NCBI RefSeq assembly: GCF_048007105.1
Contig: NZ_CP180352.1
Span: forward strand, 1,364,001-1,428,000
Source: Minwuia sp048007105
GTDB lineage: Bacteria; Pseudomonadota; Alphaproteobacteria; Minwuiales; Minwuiaceae
DNA length: 64,000 nt
Reading direction: 5' to 3'
This document shows, in pieces, positions 44,971 to 54,107 of the stretch. The translations under genes and the position numbers were made by a program. The notes below the pieces were generated by a model. That model saw nothing but the letters and a program-made list of their open reading frames with translations. It searched no databases and was not told the origin of the DNA. Positions within the stretch are counted from its first letter, which is position 1, and every line of letters starts with the position of its first letter.

Positions 44971-46215
44971 GTGCGGACGGCATTTCCGGAGACCGGCAGG
45001 GCGGCGGATGCGCTGCTGAACGAAATGGACAGCCGGACCGCCGGCGATATCGACTGGCGCAACGGGCGAACGCCGCTCTACGTCTTCAAGGGCTCGGAGA
45101 GCGCCGCCGAGATCGGCAAGGCCGCCTTCAACGCCTTCTTCACCGAGAACGCGCTGGGCGGAAAGCGCGCCTTCCTGTCCATTGGCGGCATGGAGCGGGA
45201 GGTGATCGAGATGGGTCTCGACCTCTTCCACGCGCCCGGCGGCGCCGACGGGCACATGACCACCGGCGGTTCCGAGAGCATCTTCATGGCCGTCAAGGCG
45301 GCGCGCGACGCCCACCGCGCCAGCGGCTCGAAGATCGGCGAGCAGCTCAACATTGTCATGCCGGAGAGCGCCCATCCCGCCTTCGACAAGGCGGCGCGGT
45401 CGATGGAGATCGAGGTGCGCCGCGTGCGTCTGGCCGGCGACCGCCGGGCCGACCCGGCGGCCATCGCCGAGGCGGCCGACGACCGGACGATGATGACCGT
45501 CGCCTCGGCGCCCTGCTTCCCCTTCGGCGTCATCGATCCGGTCGCTGCCGTCGCCGAAGTCGCACGGGACCGGGGGCTATGGCTGCATGTCGACGCCTGC
45601 GTCGGCGGTTATCTGATCCCCTTCGCGAAGGCGAATGGCGAGCCGCTGCCCGATTTCGACTTTGCCGTGGAGGGCGTGCGTTCGATCTCGGCCGACCTGC
45701 ACAAGTACGGCTTCTGCCCCAAGCCGGCCTCGACCCTGTTTTTCCGCGACGCCGAGGACATGGCGCGGGCGGCCTTCGATCTGGATGTCTGGGCCAATGG
45801 CCGCTTCGTCACCCACACCATCGCCGGTACCCGGCCGGGCGGGGCGGTGGCGGCAGCCTGGGCGGTGCTGAACCATCTGGGGCATGACGGTTACCGCGCC
45901 ATCGCCCGCGACCTGCTGGCCAACGCCCGCGCCTGGCGCGAGGGAATCGAGGCGCTGCAGGGCTTCCACATGTTCGCGGAACCGGACCTGACCATCCTCA
46001 ATTTCGGCGCGCGGGACGTGGATATCTTCGCCGTCGCCGACCGCATGGCCAAGGGCGGCTGGCTGCCCGGCCGGACCCAGAATCCCCGGGGCATGCACCT
46101 GATGCTGTCGATGTTCCACGCGCCCGCGCGGCAGGATTACCTGGCCGATCTCGGCGCTGCCGCCGAAGCGGTCCGGCGGGAAGGCGGCGCGTCGGCGGCG
46201 AAGGCTGTCTACTAG
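44971..46215 (+). CDS. PLP-dependent group II decarboxylase/sphingosine-phosphate-lyase-like enzyme
   Basis: 414 residues, GTG 44971 after GGGGAGGAAC. Fold type I PLP enzyme: TTGGSESIFMAVKAARDAHR, HVDACVGGYLIPFA, and the PLP Lys K245 in SADLHKYGFCPK. Most like the aminotransferase class V/decarboxylase group containing DpaL/sphingosine-1-phosphate lyase. Bacterial members act on several amino acids or phospho-bases, so the substrate is open. Last chromosomal gene before the tRNA. Confidence 0.85.
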   Translation: MRTAFPETGRAADALLNEMDSRTAGDIDWRNGRTPLYVFKGSESAAEIGKAAFNAFFTENALGGKRAFLSIGGMEREVIEMGLDLFHAPGGADGHMTTGGSESIFMAVKAARDAHRASGSKIGEQLNIVMPESAHPAFDKAARSMEIEVRRVRLAGDRRADPAAIAEAADDRTMMTVASAPCFPFGVIDPVAAVAEVARDRGLWLHVDACVGGYLIPFAKANGEPLPDFDFAVEGVRSISADLHKYGFCPKPASTLFFRDAEDMARAAFDLDVWANGRFVTHTIAGTRPGGAVAAAWAVLNHLGHDGYRAIARDLLANARAWREGIEALQGFHMFAEPDLTILNFGARDVDIFAVADRMAKGGWLPGRTQNPRGMHLMLSMFHAPARQDYLADLGAAAEAVRREGGASAAKAVY

Positions 46216-46281
46216 GCTGGATAAGAGCGGCCCAAGCCGCTTGACAGGCCTGCATTCCAGCCCCTATATCGCGCGCTCGGC

Positions 46282-46358
46282 GGCGGGGTAGCTCAGCTGG
46301 TTAGAGCAGCGGAATCATAATCCGCGTGTCGGGGGTTCAAGTCCCTCTCCCGCTACCA
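46282..46358 (+). tRNA. tRNA-Met (CAT), elongator type
   Basis: 77 nt with encoded CCA. Acceptor GGCGGGG pairs with TCCCGCT (G-T at both ends), D-arm GCTC/GAGC, anticodon stem GCGGA/TCCGC with loop ATCATAA (anticodon CAT), T-arm GGGGG/CCCTC with TTCAAGT. Lacks the initiator C1-A72 mismatch. A tRNA-Ile with lysidine-modified CAT is the alternative. It is the insertion site of the downstream element: its 3' 45 bases plus two are repeated at 60230-60276. Confidence 0.93.
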
Positions 46359-46360
46359 AC
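46314..46360 (+). repeat. attL, 47-bp core within tRNA-Met
   Basis: Runs from the anticodon loop to two bases past CCA. Identical over 47 bp to 60230-60276; flanking bases differ on both sides (A versus C before, T versus C after). The left copy sits in the complete tRNA gene. Confidence 0.92.
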
Positions 46361-46405
46361 TTTTTCAATGAGTTACGGTCAGCTTGGTGGCTGCCAATCT
46401 TTGGC

Positions 46406-46426
46406 AAGTCACCAATAAGTCACCAG
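46406..46426 (+). repeat. left integrase arm-type direct repeats
   Basis: Two AAGTCACC copies (46406-46413, 46417-46424) spaced 11 bp, one helical turn. The 21-bp unit recurs with one mismatch at 60103-60123 near attR. Fits arm-type integrase or excisionase sites; function inferred. Confidence 0.65.
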
Positions 46427-46729
46427 CGCGCCATGACTTCGGGATGTCGCCGCTGAACCGAAACCTTCCCCCCATTCAACCACTTACCCTGATCAAGGGC
46501 CGGAAGCTCATCGGATGCCCCTGGGGGCGCGAGAGCCGCCCCCCTATCCCCCCGCCAAATCCAAAACAGGGGGCGATATGCAGGCGGGGGCGGGTGCCGT
46601 GACGTCGGACGCAACACAGTAGCGCAGCGGACGGCTCGCGGAACGTGGAACACAGCCCCCTGGGGAGAGGGGGAAGGCTGTGAGCAACTCTGACAAGTTC
46701 TGAGCGTTCTTGCCGCCTGCGCACCTGAA
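46427..46729. other. left end of the element, no intact gene seen
   Basis: Short open frames here have no recognisable sense. Positions 46648-46674 match 58867-58893 in inverted orientation at 25 of 27 bases; the right copy is the start of an intact hypothetical gene (AENTAPWGKGE), so the left one may be a decayed fragment. A G-rich run lies at 46540-46610. Confidence 0.4.
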
Positions 46730-47224
46730 ATGCATACTTGCAGCGCAGAGTGGATAGACCCGCATTGCGTTAGCCGTTGGTATGGAGGGCAAGGCTGTCA
46801 ACGTAGGACTAAATTCGCATCTCCATTCGTTCTCTTTTCCTCGCTTGAGAACGTCATGGAGCGAAGCAAGGAAGGCTACTACTTGGCGCTCCTGCAATTC
46901 CAGACCACCATGCACACTGACAATCCCGACTGGCAGGGCTGGCTGACATTTTTCCTACGAAGCCTTCGGCAGCAAAAGCGCAGCCTGGAGGCCAAGTTGG
47001 AACGCGAGCACATCACGGCCGCGAGCATCCGGCCGCTCTCGCAGGAGGTCCTGACCCTCGCCACACAACACGGCCGCCTGACGACCTTCGACATCGTCCA
47101 ACTGACCGGCGCGAACCGGAGCACGGTCAAAAAACACCTGCAATGCCTCGTCGCCACACACCGCTTTGCCCAACACAGCAAGAGCAAGGGGACTTGGTAT
47201 GGTCAGGCTCAAGTGAAGTTGTGA
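46730..47224 (+). pseudogene. Fic family protein, C-terminal remnant
   Basis: The readable part from about residue 30 (FSSLENVMERSKEGYYLALL, then NPDWQGWLTFFLRSLRQQKR) matches the end of Fic AMP-transferase family proteins, followed by their usual C-terminal winged helix (TFDIVQLTGANRSTVKKHLQ). The catalytic Fic core with HPFxxGNGR is missing: upstream sequence has no such motif. ATG 46856 could start a short product containing only the helical linker and wHTH. Probably a degraded defence or toxin gene; a free wHTH repressor is possible. Confidence 0.7.
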
Positions 47225-47243
47225 GAAAAGGGGGCGAGTTTCA

Positions 47244-50200
47244 GTGTTCGACATAACCGGTGACGACATCGCTCAACTGGATGACAAGCTCCTTCGTGAA
47301 CTCGTCGGATTGCTTTGCGAGGCTGAGTGCCGAGAGGCTGGGCTGGACTCAAAGGCGGTCACTTGGGGAGGCAATCAGAATGCGGCTGATGGCGGATTTG
47401 ATGTTGTTGTACGGACGGAAGCGGGAGTGCCTGGCAGCGTGCTCTTGCAACGTTCAGTCGTGGGTATTCAGGTAAAGAAGCCAGACTTGGCACCTGCGAA
47501 AGCAAAAGAAGAAATGAAGCCTGGCGGCTCTCTTCGAGAAGACATCGCAAACTTGGTCGCTGTTGGTGGTTGCTATCTGATCGCTTCGTCGGGAGCGAAT
47601 ACGAGCAACGCGATGCTTCGACGACGACAGAAGGCGATGCGAGACGCTATGTCTCAGGACGATCCGAATGGATTGGTAGAACTGCAGTTTCTCGATCGTG
47701 GTCAGATTGCGACCTGGGTTCGCCAGCACCCCTCAATGGTTTTGTGGGTTCGCGAACGTGTCGGCAGGCCACTTATCGGTTGGCATCCGTATGGAAACTG
47801 GGCCAATGCGCCTGGTGGAGTCGAGGAGGTGTATCTGGCCGACGAGGAGCTGCGAATCTCGAACGGACGCAGGCCCTCTGACCAACCCGTCGATGCGGTA
47901 AGCGGGATTAATGAGCTTAGAGAAGCCCTTCGATCAGTAGGCGTTTGTCTCCGGCTCGCAGGGCTTTCTGGTGTTGGCAAGACCCGTTTGGTGCAAGCGC
48001 TGTTCGACGAGCGTGTTGGCTCCAGTGCGTTGCCGAAGAACCGTGCCTACTACTGTGACGTTGCAGATGATCCCCAACCGCCGCCGAAGGCGCTTATTGA
48101 GAACCTCAACGCCCTGGATGAACCAGGCATCGTCATCGTGGACAACTGCCCTCCTGAGTTGCATGCATCCTTGCGAGAAGCTGTCATCAAGGATGATTCC
48201 TGCGTCAGTCTTCTGACCGTTGAGTATGACGTTCGTGATGATCTTCCAACCAAGACTGGCGTTTACCTCATGGAGCCCGCCAGTCTCGAACTGACCGAGC
48301 GTCTGATCCGCAATCACTTCGACCACATCACAGCAGTCGATGCCCAGACCATAGCGGAGTTCTCTGGTGGCAATGCGCGAGTGGCTATTGCTCTCGCAGA
48401 AACAGTGGAAGTCGGTGAAACCCTTTCTGGCTTGCGTGACGAGACGCTTCTCGAACGCCTGTTCGTACAACGACATGACAACGACCAACGACTTCTTCGG
48501 GCTGCAGAAGCTCTTTCGCTCGCGTATTCTTTCGATGGAGAAGACACGGATCCTTCATCATCCGAACTTGCACACCTTGGAAACATTGTTACTGAATCCG
48601 CCGATGACATGTTCGGTCATGTCACAATACTGCGTGATCGCAAATTAGTTCAAAGCCGGTCTAGGTGGCGAGCGGTTCTGCCTCACGCGCTTGCGAACCG
48701 CCTTGCGTCAAATGCTCTGAAGCGACTGCCCAAGACCAAGATTGTGGGCGGAATTCTAGGAAGCGGTTCTGAGCGTTTGATCAAGTCATTCACGCGACGG
48801 CTTGCCTTCCTTCACGACAATCCGATTGTGGGTGACATCGCGGCGGACTGGTTGCGCAAGGAAGGATGGGTTGGAGATGTTGGGATGCTCAATGCATTCG
48901 GCATTGCAATGTTTAAAAACCTTGCACCAATTGCGCCAGAGACGGCGCTTGAAGCGATAGAGAGATCTACAAAGGACGGTAATCAAACTATCTATCAAGC
49001 AGACAACTCGGCACAAACTGCATGTGTTCGGACGCTAAAACTGATCGCGCATGATCCGAAATTGTTCGAGCGGTGTTGTGCTCAGCTCCAAGGTTTCGCC
49101 CTGAATTCGAATGATGATGAGATCCGGAATTCCGCAACGGAAAGGCTGATTTCGCTGTTTCCTATTCATCTCTCTGGCACACATGCAACTCTCGATCAGC
49201 GCATTTCCGTTATCAACGATCTGTTGCGAAAGGATGATGAGCCATCAGCGGAACTCGCGATTGAAGCCTTGGATGCTGCCTTGGAAGCTACACGGTTCAG
49301 CTCGGGCGAGGACTATCAGTTCGGCGCTCGACCAAGGGACTATGGCTACAGGCCCAAGAGTTGGGCGGAGCAATGTGAATGGTATCGACGACACCTTGAT
49401 GCGTTAAAGGGATTGGCGTTGAGACCGGGCAAACTAGGGGTTCGGGCGAGAGACGTACTTCGACAACGGTTTCGGGGCCTTTGGCATCGTGGAGGAGTTC
49501 AGGCGGAACTGAGCGATACACTCGCGGAGGTTCAGGGGCAGACCAAATGGGTCGAGGGCTGGATCGCTGTCAAAGAGACTATCTACTTTGACGCGCCAAA
49601 GTCCGGCTCGAAATCGAAAGGTCAATGGACACAGCTTGAATCCCTTGAACGCCAGCTCCGACCATCATCGCTCGTGGAAAGAGCGCGCGCCTACGCTTTG
49701 CAAGATCGCAGCTACGGCCTGGACCATCTTGATGGCAGCGATGACATCGAGGAGCGCGATCTATCAGAGCAGATTCAGACAGTCGAGGAGATCACTCGGC
49801 GGATAGGACGAGAGCTCGCAGAGGACGGAGAGGCGTTTAATGACCTGTTGATGGAATTGGTATCGCCTGGCGGGAATCGTATCGGCTTTGTAGGGGAAGG
49901 ACTTGCCGAAGACGCAAAGGATCCGGAGGCGTTGTGGCGACGCCTCCATGCCGCAGCCGCCTCACTGGCGAGTGGCGATTGGAATTTGGGGGTCTTCTAC
50001 GGCTTCTTAATTGGTTTGAACCGAAAGTCGCCTAAATTGTGTAACAAGCTCTTGGAGGAGGCGGTTCAAGACGATCTCCTTGGACCGGTGTTTCCCAACC
50101 TTCAGTGCGCAATTGCGCTCAATGCAACCGCGTATCGTCGGCTGCTGACCTCGATAGATCATGGTGTCGCCGCAACAGAACAATATGAGATCTTAGCCTA

Positions 50201-51086
50201 TGGTCAGAGTCATGCGGGGCTCAGTGATGACGAACTGGTCGAATTGCTAACGTGCCTTGGAAATCGCGAAAACAGCGATGGGACTATCAAAAGTATTCTC
50301 AAAATGAGGTTATTCAAACGGCCACTAGCCACTCTCCCAGAGGAGGGTAAGCTGATGGAATTTTGCAGAGTATTTCTCTGCAGCTATGATCTCGAGGCTG
50401 GATCTCGAGGCAATCGACAGATAGATGACCACGCCCTTAAGGAGATTGCTCGGAAATGTCTTAGGGCTGGGCAGACCGCCGAACCTTCTGCGAAGCAAAT
50501 TTGTAAAAAGATCGCGGGCTTGATCGGTGCAGGAAAATTATATCTCCATGACATCGATCAGCTCCTCTGCGAATTGGCAAAGAACCAACCCAGCGCCTTT
50601 ATGGATGCATTCCTGGAGCCTGATCCAGAGGATCGTAGGCGCCTCGACAGTTTCTTGTTGAGCGACCTGCGACACTGCGAGAATCCAGTTGAAGCGATTG
50701 ACACAGCATCGGTGGTGGCATGGTGTTCATTAGCACCCAAAACCCGTTGGCTTGCAGTATGCAGAGCTGCAAAGCTGTTTCAACTAAACAATGAAAATCG
50801 GTTGTACGAATGGCGAGATGTATTCAGCGAATTGGTGGCCGCATCGCCAAATCTGGCAACTTGTCTTGGAGAAATCTACGAATCCTTTCGTCCGACATCC
50901 TGGTCGGGTTCGCTGACCGACAAGCTGACTAGCCGATTGCCACTTCTCGAAACGCTCACCGATCACGACCATCCAGTCGTCGCTGAGTGGGCGAAGCGCA
51001 AATTGCCGGAGTTTCGGAGTGAGATCGAAGCGAGCCGCAATTGGGAAGCAGACCTCTGGCCGAGAACAGAGGAATCTTTCGAATGA
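47244..51086 (+). CDS. STAND-type NTPase with N-terminal PD-(D/E)XK nuclease (Avs-like)
   Basis: 1280 residues, GTG start after AAGGGGGCGAG. Residues about 1-170: nuclease domain with D53 in ADGGFDVVV and Q76-V-K78 in GIQVKKPD, the D...QxK pattern of Mrr-like and related endonucleases. Residues about 220-480: NTPase with Walker A GLSGVGKT (K246) and Walker B GIVIVDNC, then a winged-helix-like segment. Residues about 500-1280 are alpha-helical without evident TPRs, the position of the sensor in antiviral STAND (Avs) proteins. The ApeA-like gene follows 21 bp later. Anti-phage role inferred from architecture and context; no named Avs type is assigned. Confidence 0.78.
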   Translation: MFDITGDDIAQLDDKLLRELVGLLCEAECREAGLDSKAVTWGGNQNAADGGFDVVVRTEAGVPGSVLLQRSVVGIQVKKPDLAPAKAKEEMKPGGSLREDIANLVAVGGCYLIASSGANTSNAMLRRRQKAMRDAMSQDDPNGLVELQFLDRGQIATWVRQHPSMVLWVRERVGRPLIGWHPYGNWANAPGGVEEVYLADEELRISNGRRPSDQPVDAVSGINELREALRSVGVCLRLAGLSGVGKTRLVQALFDERVGSSALPKNRAYYCDVADDPQPPPKALIENLNALDEPGIVIVDNCPPELHASLREAVIKDDSCVSLLTVEYDVRDDLPTKTGVYLMEPASLELTERLIRNHFDHITAVDAQTIAEFSGGNARVAIALAETVEVGETLSGLRDETLLERLFVQRHDNDQRLLRAAEALSLAYSFDGEDTDPSSSELAHLGNIVTESADDMFGHVTILRDRKLVQSRSRWRAVLPHALANRLASNALKRLPKTKIVGGILGSGSERLIKSFTRRLAFLHDNPIVGDIAADWLRKEGWVGDVGMLNAFGIAMFKNLAPIAPETALEAIERSTKDGNQTIYQADNSAQTACVRTLKLIAHDPKLFERCCAQLQGFALNSNDDEIRNSATERLISLFPIHLSGTHATLDQRISVINDLLRKDDEPSAELAIEALDAALEATRFSSGEDYQFGARPRDYGYRPKSWAEQCEWYRRHLDALKGLALRPGKLGVRARDVLRQRFRGLWHRGGVQAELSDTLAEVQGQTKWVEGWIAVKETIYFDAPKSGSKSKGQWTQLESLERQLRPSSLVERARAYALQDRSYGLDHLDGSDDIEERDLSEQIQTVEEITRRIGRELAEDGEAFNDLLMELVSPGGNRIGFVGEGLAEDAKDPEALWRRLHAAAASLASGDWNLGVFYGFLIGLNRKSPKLCNKLLEEAVQDDLLGPVFPNLQCAIALNATAYRRLLTSIDHGVAATEQYEILAYGQSHAGLSDDELVELLTCLGNRENSDGTIKSILKMRLFKRPLATLPEEGKLMEFCRVFLCSYDLEAGSRGNRQIDDHALKEIARKCLRAGQTAEPSAKQICKKIAGLIGAGKLYLHDIDQLLCELAKNQPSAFMDAFLEPDPEDRRRLDSFLLSDLRHCENPVEAIDTASVVAWCSLAPKTRWLAVCRAAKLFQLNNENRLYEWRDVFSELVAASPNLATCLGEIYESFRPTSWSGSLTDKLTSRLPLLETLTDHDHPVVAEWAKRKLPEFRSEIEASRNWEADLWPRTEESFE

Positions 51087-51107
51087 CGATTTGCGAGGTG
51101 CTATAAA

Positions 51108-52653
51108 TTGAAAAAGTTTTCGCAATATAGTGGTGTTTTCATTCCGGAGAACTTACCAGGGGCTGGATATCTAAGTCTTTCGGGATCGGAGAATTCGTTT
51201 TCTGTAGTGGCCGAAGGCGAGTCGTATTCTTATGAGCGCAACCTAGAAACGATTCTCGGGAAACTTGATGATGGCCGCCTTTGTTCATTACATAACTGTA
51301 TATATCTGGGTTACAGGCGCAATGGAGGCCGCGAAGACGGAACAATAAGGCATCATTATTATCCGAATTTTGCCGTTGTATCAGGCAGGTATATAGAAGC
51401 TGAGCCTAGATGCATCCACGCGGCGCGTTATCACTTTGAAAGCTTGTTCAATCTATTTACGGGACTTGAAATGTTCCGCAACTTGATCGTGTCGAGGGAC
51501 GCCGTCGAACGGATTCTCCAAGATGAGTACCAGAAAAGGCAGGAGATTGCCGATAAAAATCGGTGGGAAAATCCCAAATATAATCAGGTGATGGGGCCGC
51601 ATCCAAGTTTAGCCTATTATAGTGGCAAATTTGAAATTTGCGAAGTACCCATCTTATGGGGCGTAGTCCGGCTTCTGAATCTGACAACTTCAGATTCTGG
51701 AAGTATACGCGGAGTAGGTTTTTCGAATGAAGTAGTCGTAGAGCTTGAGTTTGAGCAGCCATGCCGCCTTACGGATGTACTAGAGCCGATACGGACGCTG
51801 CACAGTCTGTTCGAGCTGTGTCTCGGTCAGAGGCAGGCCTACAAGTGGATCCAGTTGGGGCTAGAACCGCTGCCATCATCAAGGGGCGCAGAACAAGGTC
51901 TGCTTGACTGGGCTGACTTTCATTGGAGTGGTTGCAATGATCGTCAGTTGAGCGATGAGGAGGCAGCCTCAGTGCCGGAAGTGCTCCTGGACCCCGAGCG
52001 TCGATTGAACGAGTTTTGCCAAGTTGTATCGGCTTGGACGAATAGCGCGGACAGGCTTTCCGAAGCACGCAATCGTTTTGCCAACGGATTCTATGAAAAC
52101 TACAGCGTTGACCGGCTGGTGAGCGCTGCGAACATGTTCGACATCCTTCCGGATGATCTTTGTCCTCCAGATTCCAGCTTGTCGAAAGAGCTGGTGTCGG
52201 CGGTCGATGAGTGCAAACGCCTTATCAAGAGCTTGCCCCAGTCTGCTGAGCGCGAACTCGGTCCTTTCCAATCTGGGCAGGGTTGGCAGAGCGTCTCTGA
52301 CAAAGAAGGTGTTGCATCGGTCTGAGGGAGTTGGCGCTGCCGCCGCCGAAAAATTGCCCAGCCTGGATCTGCCATGTGTGGAAGCAGTGAAAATGCGAAA
52401 TCATTTCGTTCATGGCGGTGAGGCCCGTTTCGACTATCGCCATGAATTCGAGACATTTGCGTTTCTGACAGACACGCTCGAGTTTGTGTTCGCAGTATCA
52501 GATCTGATCGACCTTGGCTGGGATTGCACTCATTGGGTTAGGGAGCGTTCGACGCTGACTCACCCATTCAAGCGATACCTGTTCAGCTACCAAAACAATC
52601 TTCGCCGCCTAAAGGAACTACTAGGCTCTGTTGACAACGATGGGCAGCCATAG
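51108..52653 (+). CDS. ApeA-like HEPN protein, frameshifted
   Basis: TTG start after GAGGTG. The N-terminal about 110 residues (YSGVFIPENLPGAGYLSLSG; a run of short strands) resemble the ApeA N-terminal domain. A middle helical domain follows. At about 52,240-52,262 the frame must shift by one extra base: the frame-0 read ends at 52,325 in unrelated sequence, whereas the next frame gives SVLSNLGRVGRASLTKK and the HEPN motif R-N-H-F-V-H (R codon at 52396, H at 52411) in VKMRNHFVHGG. Repaired length about 514. HEPN RNases of this kind act in phage defence. Probably a two-gene unit with the STAND protein. May be inactive if the lesion is real. Confidence 0.7.
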
Positions 52654-52753
52654 CTTTGGGGCAAATTCCATTGACGGCCAGTTCTTCCATTTCCGTTAGA
52701 AATTCAGATTATGCTCGAGCACTGAGTACTGATTGATACAAACAGAAACAGGA

Positions 52754-53926
52754 TCACCATGGCGCTGATCTTAGCTTCTTTTGGCATTCAGCGCCGTAGG
52801 CTGGATCGATTTGGGTGGCGAAGGCCGTGAGACCGAGGAGATGTTGACGCAGCCCTTCAATCGAGGTGAATCCACGCTGCTCGGCATGGCGCGCAGGACC
52901 TACGTCCGGGCGTGTGATGAAGTGTAGGTGCATTCTAAGCTTGTTGCGAAACGCCTTCGACAGTCGGGGACGAGCGCCGTCGACCAGAAGGCCTAGCACC
53001 ATCTTCCGTGAGCCGGGCGGTGCGAGCACCGTTTTTGCTGTGTTGGGCGCAAGACCGCGCTCGCCGAGCGCCTGATAGATCCGCCCAATCAGCTGAATAC
53101 ATCTCGCTCGGCCGAACTCCTTGCGCGGGCTGGAGAAGGTGAGATCATCGGCATATCGAGTGTACCGGACCCCGAAGGTATCTGAGATTTCTTGGACCGT
53201 TTCGTCGAGACGCCATGCCGCAAGATTGGCAAGCATTGGGCTCGTTGGTGCACCTTGTGGCAGCACACCCAATAGGCGCTGATCACAATTGTCGATCCCC
53301 CCCTTCGTCCGTTTCCACCGCCACTCCACTCGTCGTCGCGCCGGGAGCCAAGCGGTCGAGCTACGATGCTTAAGCCTGAGCCGTGTGCAGAGTCGCGCAA
53401 GCTCGAGCGAAACAAGCGGCTGATAGCCTCGCTGCAAGAAGACGCGATAGGCGTCGATTTCGGTGATCGATTCGAAAAACTCCCGCACATCGATCTTGAC
53501 GAGCCACTTGGCTTTACAATGCCGCGCCGCCGCGGTTGCCAGTCTGCTTCCCGGCGCATAGGCGACGCTGGCCTTGTGGCACGGAGCTCGACGTAAGATC
53601 TCAGACGCGATCCAACTCTGCGTTGTCATAAGCAGCGGCTCGGGTACTGCGATGTAGCGGAGTCTCGGAGGCTGACCAGGGAGCGAACGCTTGCGGATGG
53701 TGAACTCGCGATACGGGTCCTCGCCAGCGCGCGATATAGTCGCGCGGAGGTAGTCGTGATCAACGCCCGTCATATGCGCAAGGTGGCCTAGGGTCAGGAT
53801 CGGTTCACCGGGCGCAGGCACTCTCAAGGTATGTTCGGCGATCTCGACAGCGCGGTTAAGGATCTCCTGGTCGATCCCCGCTCGTCGGCCCTCATCGAGA
53901 AAGTGCTGAGAACGCCAAGCGACCAT
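52754..53926 (-). CDS. retron-type reverse transcriptase
   Basis: 390 residues, ATG 53926. RT motif A LVKIDVREFFESI (D146), motif B VLPQGAPTSPMLANLAAW (222-238), motif C RYTRYADDLTFSS with YADD 258-261. N-terminal LGHLAHMTGVDHDYLRATIS and FTIRKRSLPGQPPRLRYIAV are typical of retron RTs. Group II intron maturase and DGR features are absent. It follows a structured RNA region and a PRTase-wHTH gene on the same strand. RT would prime on the msr RNA to make msDNA. Confidence 0.88.
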   Translation of the reverse strand: MVAWRSQHFLDEGRRAGIDQEILNRAVEIAEHTLRVPAPGEPILTLGHLAHMTGVDHDYLRATISRAGEDPYREFTIRKRSLPGQPPRLRYIAVPEPLLMTTQSWIASEILRRAPCHKASVAYAPGSRLATAAARHCKAKWLVKIDVREFFESITEIDAYRVFLQRGYQPLVSLELARLCTRLRLKHRSSTAWLPARRRVEWRWKRTKGGIDNCDQRLLGVLPQGAPTSPMLANLAAWRLDETVQEISDTFGVRYTRYADDLTFSSPRKEFGRARCIQLIGRIYQALGERGLAPNTAKTVLAPPGSRKMVLGLLVDGARPRLSKAFRNKLRMHLHFITRPDVGPARHAEQRGFTSIEGLRQHLLGLTAFATQIDPAYGAECQKKLRSAPW

Positions 53927-53937
53927 CTACTTGTCAC

Positions 53938-54096
53938 CCGTTAGGGTGATCTCGATGAAGGTGCGAGCGAGGCGTGCGATGCGGCGACCGTGAGGTCGCG
54001 CGCCTTCATCGAGGTTATCATCAAGCGCAAGCTTGATCGTGAGCGGACCGTAGTCGGTCGCCCTGAGCCCGCAGGCCCATCGGTGCCAACCTAAGG
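53938..54096 (-). ncRNA. putative retron msr-msd RNA
   Basis: Between effector and RT, read on the minus strand. a1: CCTTAGGTTGG (54086-54096); a2: ATCACCCTAACGG (53938-53950). They pair in ten positions with one bulge and one mismatch. msr hairpins: GACCG/CGGTC with ACTA loop (54046-54059) and ATCAAGC/GCTTGAT with TTGC loop (54020-54037). msd: a 15-bp stem with one G-T pair (54013-53999 with 53965-53951) enclosing a smaller GCGACC/GGTCGC hairpin. The a2 arm directly abuts the msd stem, as in known retrons. A 62-codon ORF (53927-54115) runs through the region and abuts the RT gene; it could be real instead of, or as well as, the RNA. Confidence 0.6.
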
Positions 54097-54107
54097 ATCG
54101 GCAGCCA

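Noticed and set aside
46384..46602. 72-codon frame at the left end of the element
   Set aside because: Covers the arm-type repeats and a G-rich run; Pro-rich translation without sense.
52754..53926. Reading the RT as a group II intron maturase or DGR reverse transcriptase
   Set aside because: No maturase/HNH domain, no intron RNA boundaries, no template/variable repeat pair; motif layout and upstream RNA favour a retron.
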